Part shown: positions 58,431 through 64,000 of the stretch, piece by piece | Layout: each line of letters begins with the position of its first letter | Position numbering within the stretch: the first letter of the stretch is position 1 | Assembly (NCBI RefSeq): GCF_018294505.1 | Contig: NC_057798.1 | Span: 375,840,189 to 375,904,188, forward strand | Reading direction: 5' to 3' | Source of the DNA: Triticum aestivum | Lineage: Eukaryota > Streptophyta > Magnoliopsida > Poales > Poaceae | DNA: 64,000 nt | Notes under the pieces: model-generated | Databases searched by the model: none | What the model was told of the DNA's origin: nothing | The model's input: the letters and a program-made list of their open reading frames with translations, nothing else | Translations under genes and position numbers: made by a program

Positions 58431-58810
58431 GGCGGCTATGGAGGGGCAAGGGATTGAGAGACAATGGAGGCGCAGCAGCGGCGAGCGGAGGTGCAAAGCT
58501 TTGGTTCAGATTTGGGGCGAAAAGGGGAACGGCAGTTCCGAGATTGGGAGAAGCAGAGGAGGTAAATGAGTAGTGCTCCTACAGTTTTTCCTTTTTATGG
58601 GGAAGACGCGAGCCATCTCTTTACCATTTACTATGGGATGACACATGCGTGCCACGCCCATCCCGTGCACGACCCCCATGTCACGCACTTGACGCGGGTT
58701 GTGGGGAATCGCAACTGCCAGAAAGATCATGGCGGTTCACCTCTGCCATGCCCGCCCGCACACTGCTTTGGGCCTGGCCCAACTACGCCTTGTGCTTATG
58801 TGTGGCCCAG
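58431..58810 (-). promoter_or_regulatory. putative promoter/5' leader of antisense gene
   Basis: Sequence between the antisense ATG and the 3' LTR. A TATA-like CCATAAAAAG (minus strand, 58600-58591) lies about 165 bp upstream of the ATG. No other feature is evident. Weak support. Confidence 0.35.
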
Positions 58811-58823
58811 GCCTGGGGGCTCC
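58811..58823 (+). other. polypurine tract, antisense-gene element
   Basis: gcctgggggctcc immediately before the 3' LTR. Same style as the tract at 8904-8913. Confidence 0.65.
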
Positions 58824-59904
58824 TGTCGGTGTACAAAAGAATGGGTGCTTCTGTACCCCTTACTTGTGCACGGACGGTCGTAGCCACCCTTACAGCAAGG
58901 CTTGGCGAGGCAGAGGAAGACAACAAGAGGCAAGACAAGAACAAAGAACATCAAGGCAAGTGCTCAGAGTAGCAAGCAGCAAGAGGCAAGCAGGACCGCG
59001 CCCGGCAACAAGCCTTGCCGAGGCAACCTGCGAGGGCCCTGGCAAGCCCCTTGCTGGGGCAGCTCACTAAGGGACCAGCAGGGCCACCACCCTTGGGGTT
59101 GAGAGCTCTGACACCATTGACAATGTTCAAGATCAAGATTTGAAGAGCACATTCCTGGTAGCATGCGGCTCCCTGCGAAGATCGACGGCCCACAAGTCCA
59201 TGTGGGATCAAATGATGAAGACCCTTGGAAAGAACCTTGCCGGGGACGATTCCAAGGGCCCCGACAAGCCTTGCCGGGGATGATCGCTGGGCCGCGACCA
59301 GGCCCGCGCCCGGTAGGGTTCCGCCACCTCACCACCACTCCAACGCGGCGATAAGCATGCCAACAAAGCAGACGCCTGTGTGGCGGCATGCAAATCTTCG
59401 TGGAAGCCTACCACTTTACCAACACAGCAGCTGGTTGGCCAGCATGGCGTTGCATACCTCATCGGCCCAAATGCGTGGCAAGGCGAGGGGAAGCAGCGAA
59501 GGACGGGATGGCCTTTGTTGCCATCCCCAATAAAGCAAGAGGACACGTGGGCAACGCATTAAATGCGCTTGTCCTATGTTGATCAAGCTATAAGCTCATA
59601 TCACTGTAGTTTGCAACCTCCTGTGTGCCACTATGGCAACCCCTTTGTGTATAAAAGGAGGCCCAAGGCACACAGAGAGAGGATTCAGGCTTTTGGACAA
59701 GGCACGCATCATAGCTAGTTCAAAAGCTCAAGAACACACATATAACCAGATAAAGCAGGACTAGGGTATTATGCAGCTTTGCGGCTTGAACCTAGATAAA
59801 AACCCTTTGTGTCCTAATGGCTCGACCTGCTCTTCGTGCAACTAATCCCTCGCCGAACGTAGAAGGGATCCTTGTGACCCCATAGGTGATTGGTTTCCCC
59901 GACA
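58824..59904 (+). repeat. 3' LTR of antisense-gene element
   Basis: 1081 bp, tgtcggtgtacaaaag...ggtttccccgaca, TATAAAA at 59650-59656. It carries an extra segment (about 59665-59740, aggcacacagagagagg...) missing from the 5' LTR. Otherwise differences are few percent. Confidence 0.92.
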
Positions 59905-60450
59905 ACTCAAATATAGCAAAAGAGATCTCAAATACACCAGAAAATTGAACCTTAGGATACAATGGTGATTTCTTACTGTGAAGAAAAACTCGAGGCAAAA
60001 CGATGAACTCATGTTTTCATTCAAACAAAACTATGTTGTTAGTTCATGTAAATATTTTCAAATAGCACACGGTTCAGCCATGAAAGTTGTGTGCCTACCA
60101 AACCATGGCTGATGCCACCCCCCTGCTGCGCACGATCTGGGTCATGTGTTCTAATTGGCCAGAACCCAAACCCCACATATCGTACGTTTGCACCATTCGA
60201 TGCTCCCAGATCGAACGGCAATCCTCATCCCTTTCATCAGCACATGCAGTTCCAGCTAGGATTTGATTTATATGCCAAAATGCACGGTAAATGCCAAATG
60301 TGGCTTAAAAATATAGCACACGAGACCTAAAATGCGCCAGCAATTCAAACCTGTTGTATAATGGTGATTGCTTGCCGTGAAAAAAAATTAGAGGCGAAAC
60401 AATGAACTCACGTCTTCATTTCAAACGAAATTATGTTGTTTGTGCACATG
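59905..60450 (+). repeat. CACTA interior repeats, continued
   Basis: Resumes the repeat region cut by the LTR element. It holds a partial third copy of the 503-bp unit (59909-60058), the third arm of the inverted repeat (60061-60219), and another unit start (60233-60450). Confidence 0.7.
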
Positions 60451-61135
60451 AGCGCTTAGAGGCAACCGTTTGCATAGGCCTTTCCATGCGGTGACCGGGG
60501 ATCTTTTTTCACCCTTTTCACCTAGGCCGCCAACACCCGCGCATCGCCCGCCCGTGTTTCACTCAATAGTCCACCCAATCTCCATCGCCAGCTCTCCCTC
60601 CCTTAGATCCATAGCAGAACCCTCTTCGGTGCCGGCGTGCTCAACCCGACCATGTGCCCGCTCTTCGGCGTCAACCCTACCTCCACTGTCGTTCCCAACA
60701 CGCGGCTGCCCGCGCCTCGCCGTCTTTGTTTTCTCGCCAACCACCCTCGAGCATATTGATCCTGTAACCCTTGCCTCTCCTGTGGTCCTGCTGGGTTTGC
60801 ACAAGAAACATGTTAGTTACTACTCTCCATCACGGTGAGGCATATTTCCTTGCAATTCCTCTTCCTATTTCATTCGGTATGTTCCCAAATTGGCTATAAA
60901 ATAATGGAGAGCATATATATGTTCATTATCTACCATCCTAACTAGTACATATAAGTTGTATTTGTTCCAATAAGTTATTGTCGATTTACAGATCGTGGGC
61001 GCCCGAGTCACACAAACTTAACAAAGTAGCCGTACTTTTTCTAAATTATTGCATGACATGTTTAGACAGCTTGATACCAAGTTGTTAGCTTTATGCTTAT
61101 CCTCCTTTGCTAGGCTTCGCATTTGTTATCTGTAG
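60451..61135 (+). other. possible 5' untranslated exon and intron of second CACTA gene
   Basis: 60470-60834 is C-rich with a 5' UTR feel (cgcccgcccg, ctctccctcccttag). It ends at a donor-like CACG/GTGAGG (60835). The AT-rich interval closes with ATCTGTAG directly before ATG 61136. The 301-bp intron is my inference. Confidence 0.45.
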
Positions 61136-64000
61136 ATGCCGAGTAGTAGCGACAACACTCAGGCTTCAAGCGATGTATCTTCATCTGAGTCCGACAACCC
61201 TAGGTCTCCAGCAGATGGTGAGGGATCTGGAACGGGATAGAGCTACAGCAATTACCCTTCCGGCCAGGACAAGGAGGAACGCTCCAAGGAAGCCCACACG
61301 CCAGCCTAAAGGTGTATATGAAGTAACCAACATCAATTTAAAGTCTTGGGCTCCAACTAAACTAGATAAAACACGCACGAGGTTCGGGAGTGTGTGTGGA
61401 TTTGTTGGCAGGGCAAGGCTCAACATTAAGCTGCGGGGGGGGGGGGTCGGAAGGCTGACACAGAAGCACGTCAAAGGATAGTCCGGGAGATCATGGATCA
61501 CTTCAACATTCCAGAGCAGTGGAGAATGGCAGGTGGAACACGCTGCACGGAAGAAGGCTATGGATGCTTGGAGAAACTGGAAGCACGTGTTGTACAAGAA
61601 GTACTTGAGTGAAGGCAAGGACCCAATCCCCGCATACCCCAAATTACAAAGGCAGACTAGGAAAAGTTCAAAAGGATCAGGGCAACTACAGAGTTTGCTG
61701 AGAAGAGTGCCAAGCATGGAACTTCATAAGAGGACCACACACCCCCACCGTATGGGTGTGGTAGGATACTACGGCATGAAACCGATATGGGACTAGGTGG
61801 ACAAAGAAGCAGTACACACAGGTGGGAAACTGGGCTTAATTGAAATAAGGGGCGAACACGCTAGAGACTACTTGCAGGCACGTGCAAGGAGGCGTGATGA
61901 CAAAACTTATTACTTTGAAACTCACATGACGAAAAACTGTATCGTGCGATGTTAAAGGCTTCCGAGATCCCTTGAAGGTTCTACAGGAACTCAGGGCCAT
62001 GTGACATTTTGTCCGATGCTCTGGAAACAAGAGAGCCCCCTGGCTGTGCAAGGGGTATAGGTGTTAATGTCCCGCATAAGAGGGATTTCACACTCAGCAA
62101 AGAAGAGAGGCTCAGCATAAAAATGCGAAGAGTGAAATGAAGCAGGATGAATTGTATGAAAGGTTGAGGAAGGACATGTATCCGACTATTCGAAAGGAAA
62201 TTGAGGAGTCAATGATGATGCAAAAGACTCTAACACTGACAAATAGCTAGCAGATGTGAGGGGAGGTGGGCATGGAGGATGCTGATTATTGTGCGACAAC
62301 ACCACACAAGAGTAGTTGTGCATCAGCTGACCCAGCGACAGTGAGATTGCAGCTGCTCATGATGATTCTATATCTGATCTATCTAGAATGAAAGACAGAC
62401 TGAAGGGTGTGCCTGCACATTATGAAGGTACATTAAAATGTGCAACAGCCTGGGTTTGCCCACCCATCTTGGAAGAGGGCCTCTTCTTGGACAATGTGCC
62501 ATTGAAGTCGGGCTGTGTGAAATGCTACATGACTGAAGTAAAGCCTGGATGCAATGAATTTTCCCTAAAGAATGTCCTAGGGCACTTTGATGAGCATAGG
62601 ACCTTGGGAGAAACACTGTTACATCACATCCAGTGGCCATGAAAGGAAATAGACTTCATGGATGAGATCCCCAAAGCCCCGCCAAGAGAAACCAATGTCG
62701 CCCCTTAACCAGTGACGCTCTCGTTGACACATCAGCTCTCACATGCTTCCCCCAAGGAACCTAATACTCGTAATCTGACGGCTGATGCATCAACCTGTGA
62801 TCAGCCCGCCCGACTTTGTGTCGTACATTCCATGGCATCGTCCGCCCCAGAGAAGCCAGTGGCAAGGCCTACAACTGCTAAAGACGCACCACGGGTTTAG
62901 ATGCCGGTCGCTGAAGCAGCGGGAGGAGACCCAGCTGCACCACATGCTTAGCAGACCAACCTGGTGGAACGGAGAGCTAAGCAGTCTGATGCTTTGGAAC
63001 CGCCTGCTAAGCAGTCTGTAGGTCCAGAACTGACTACTCATCAGTCCATTGATCCGCAGTCGCGTGATCAGCATACCAATGCGTCAGCACTGCCCGCTCA
63101 GCAAACCAATGCGTTGGCATGGCCTCCTCAGCACACCAACAAGTTGGCACCACTTGCGTAGAAATCCACATAGCTTCAATGCATGGTCAACAGTTCGATG
63201 CCTTTGCTCCTACAGCCCAGCAGTCTGTCATAGCAGCACCGCCAGCTTAGCAGTCCGGCATAGCTAAACCGTCTGCTAAGCAGTCCATCGAAGCTTTATC
63301 GTCTGCTCAGCAGTCTGCCTTTCAGCCATCCAGACCTTGTACTAGAAGTGCTTCAAGTACCAAGAAGGAAGCGGGCAAAAAGGTTTCACCCATGAGGAAG
63401 TGCGCCCAAAGAGCGAAGAGGAATGAGAACAAGTTCCTCTTAATTAAAGCACTCACCACCCAGAACTAAATTAATAGCAAGTTGTTCGAATCGGAGAGTA
63501 ATATTATTTACGATGGCATGAATGATGCAGAAATAGATTTGGTGCTTGATAAAAATAAAGTAGACATGCTTGAAGCACACAATTACGTCCACGGTGAGCC
63601 ATTTCTTGTTGGCGAATACTTTGATGAGTGCAGCTCCAGTTGCCACGAGTTAAACATAAATATTGCATGGATCAAATGTTAGCAGGTCATCATGTTCTGC
63701 TAGTCTGCTACAACAGAGAAAATTTTCGACATGATCTTGGTTCCATCAGTGTGAATTTTGAGGACTTACATCTCTTCTTCAACTTCAGCAAGCTCGATGC
63801 CACTCTTATTAGATGGCTGATTTTGTAAGTACTTAACAAACTCTGATCAACTTCTCCATACAATGTTGTAAATGTTAAACAACTATCTGCATTTTATTCC
63901 TCTCAGGGAATTGAACACGCAGAGAAGAAAAAGGGAGAGTGTGTATTCATAGATCATGTATTAGCAAATGGCACAACATTACATGGTAAGGATGAACGGG
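61136..64000 (+). pseudogene. second CACTA gene, Transposase_24-like (Ptta/En/Spm)
   Basis: Decayed accessory gene of CACTA elements, thought to bind subterminal repeats. Start ATG 61136 (MPSSSDNTQASSD), stop at 61240, then in other frames VYEVTNINLKSWAPTKLD, a shift at a G-run (61436-61447), IVREIMDHFNIPEQWRM, AMDAWRNWKHVLYKKYL, EFAEKSAKHGTS, and RGEHARDYLQARARRRDD. 62388-62640 is open (GTLKCATAWVCPP...LLHHIQWP). A decapeptide repeat follows (62946-63334), then VNFEDLHLFFNFSKLDATLIRW. A donor GTAAGT at 63825 and an acceptor CTCTCAG at 63906 bound a likely 82-bp intron before the window ends. At least eight lesions. Confidence 0.75.
62946..63334 (+). repeat. 30-bp coding minisatellite, 13 units
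   Basis: Thirteen consecutive units of 29-30 bp of the form gctmagcagtcygatgctttggaacc encode degenerate decapeptides (AKQSDALEPP, AKQSVGPELT, AQQTNALAWP). Two units have TAG in place of AAG/CAG-type codons. Two 29-bp units (63156 and its neighbour) shift the frame. Confidence 0.8.

Larger units (their letters stand above)
52755..59904 (+). mobile_element. non-autonomous LTR element carrying only an antisense gene
   Basis: 7150 bp. LTRs at 52755-53759 and 58824-59904 and a perfect TSD ACTCA (52750-52754, 59905-59909). The PBS-like TGGCGCGCCAGGTAGGG (53764-53780) and the PPT gcctgggggctcc (58811-58823) both say plus orientation, and their style matches Tat-type gypsy elements. No gag or pol is seen on the plus strand. 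The interior is filled by a minus-strand, intron-containing gene (58430-54424). It is thus a LARD-like passenger that must borrow particle proteins. It lies in CACTA interior repeats. Confidence 0.88.
2095..64000 (+). mobile_element. CACTA (En/Spm) transposon, heavily nested, right end outside window
   Basis: The sequence CACTACAAGAAAA at 2095 is a canonical CACTA terminus. Plus-strand CACTA genes follow: a TNP2-type transposase (13816-15165 and 50605-51160) and a Transposase_24-like gene (61136 onward). My inference is that these belong to one element, expanded to more than 60 kb by nested insertions. The link between the 2095 terminus and the transposase is not proven, because 3841-13815 holds truncated retroelements and probably a deletion. 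The opposite terminus (ending ...GTAGTG) and the predicted 3-bp TSD (ACC precedes 2095) should lie beyond 64000. If the left end belongs to another copy, the transposase CACTA begins somewhere before 13816. Confidence 0.5.

Noticed and set aside
60470..60838. Plus-strand frame of 122 codons, Pro/Ser-rich
   Set aside because: Looks like a C-rich 5' untranslated exon ending at a donor-like site; no domain, so not called as coding.
63062..63334. CRISPR-like array because of the regular 30-bp repeat
   Set aside because: Units are contiguous, have no unique spacers, encode a periodic peptide, and the genome is plant nuclear.
1..64000. Host protein-coding gene, rRNA or tRNA gene
   Set aside because: Every recognisable coding block belongs to a transposable element; no tRNA cloverleaf or rRNA motif was noticed in reading, though a dedicated scan was not possible.

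Overview
The window is repeat-dense plant nuclear DNA from a large cereal genome, almost certainly the wheat/barley tribe (Triticeae; Triticum/Aegilops most likely). The evidence is an Angela/WIS-type Ty1-copia element with LTRs of about 1.75 kb, Athila-type Ty3-gypsy elements whose LTRs look like the Sabrina/WHAM/Fatima group, and CACTA transposon genes, all nested in one another. I see no ordinary host gene, rRNA, tRNA or CRISPR array. Family names rest on recalled similarity of protein and LTR motifs, not on a search. Target-site duplications (TSDs), primer-binding sites (PBSs), polypurine tracts (PPTs) and LTR boundaries were read directly.

Layout. 1-2094: little-known DNA with a Stowaway-like MITE (177-289) and a dead LINE reverse-transcriptase fragment (1382-2094). 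At 2095 a CACTA terminus interrupts the LINE. It carries an intact Ds-like hAT element (2231-2839, 8-bp TSD) and two tandem arrays. 4310-9824: a 5'-truncated plus-strand Tat-type gypsy element with an extra antisense ORF and a 3' LTR. It has inserted into the protease gene of a minus-strand Athila-type element (9825-13815). That element abuts a CACTA TNP2-type transposase gene (13816-15165) which stops abruptly and resumes, in frame, at 50605-51160.

The 35.4 kb in between is one large minus-strand LTR retrotransposon (15166-50604, TSD GGTGT). It encodes a copia-type Gag and a second protein of unknown role (ORF2). Three further elements sit inside it, each with readable TSDs: an Angela-type copia (17617-26213, TSD TTTCT) and a gypsy element (27579-36184, TSD ATCCT/ATCGT), both in ORF2, and a gag-protease-only Athila-type element (39952-48254, TSD ATGAG) in gag.

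After the transposase gene the CACTA DNA continues with inverted and about 503-bp tandem repeats (51405-52754, 59905-60450). These are split by an LTR element (52755-59904, TSD ACTCA) whose only recognisable gene runs antisense and keeps intron-like splice sites. The right end (60451-64000) holds a decayed second CACTA gene (Transposase_24-like) with a 30-bp coding minisatellite.

All coding regions carry stops or frameshifts, and several have lost catalytic residues. Eye-counted LTR divergence is about 3% for Angela, 4-5% for the inner Athila-type element, about 5% for the 35-kb host and 6-7% for the inner gypsy. This suggests insertions spread over roughly the last few million years. The points I find most interesting are the antisense intron-bearing gene in 52755-59904, the two-gene non-autonomous host element, and the exact reconstructability of the nest.
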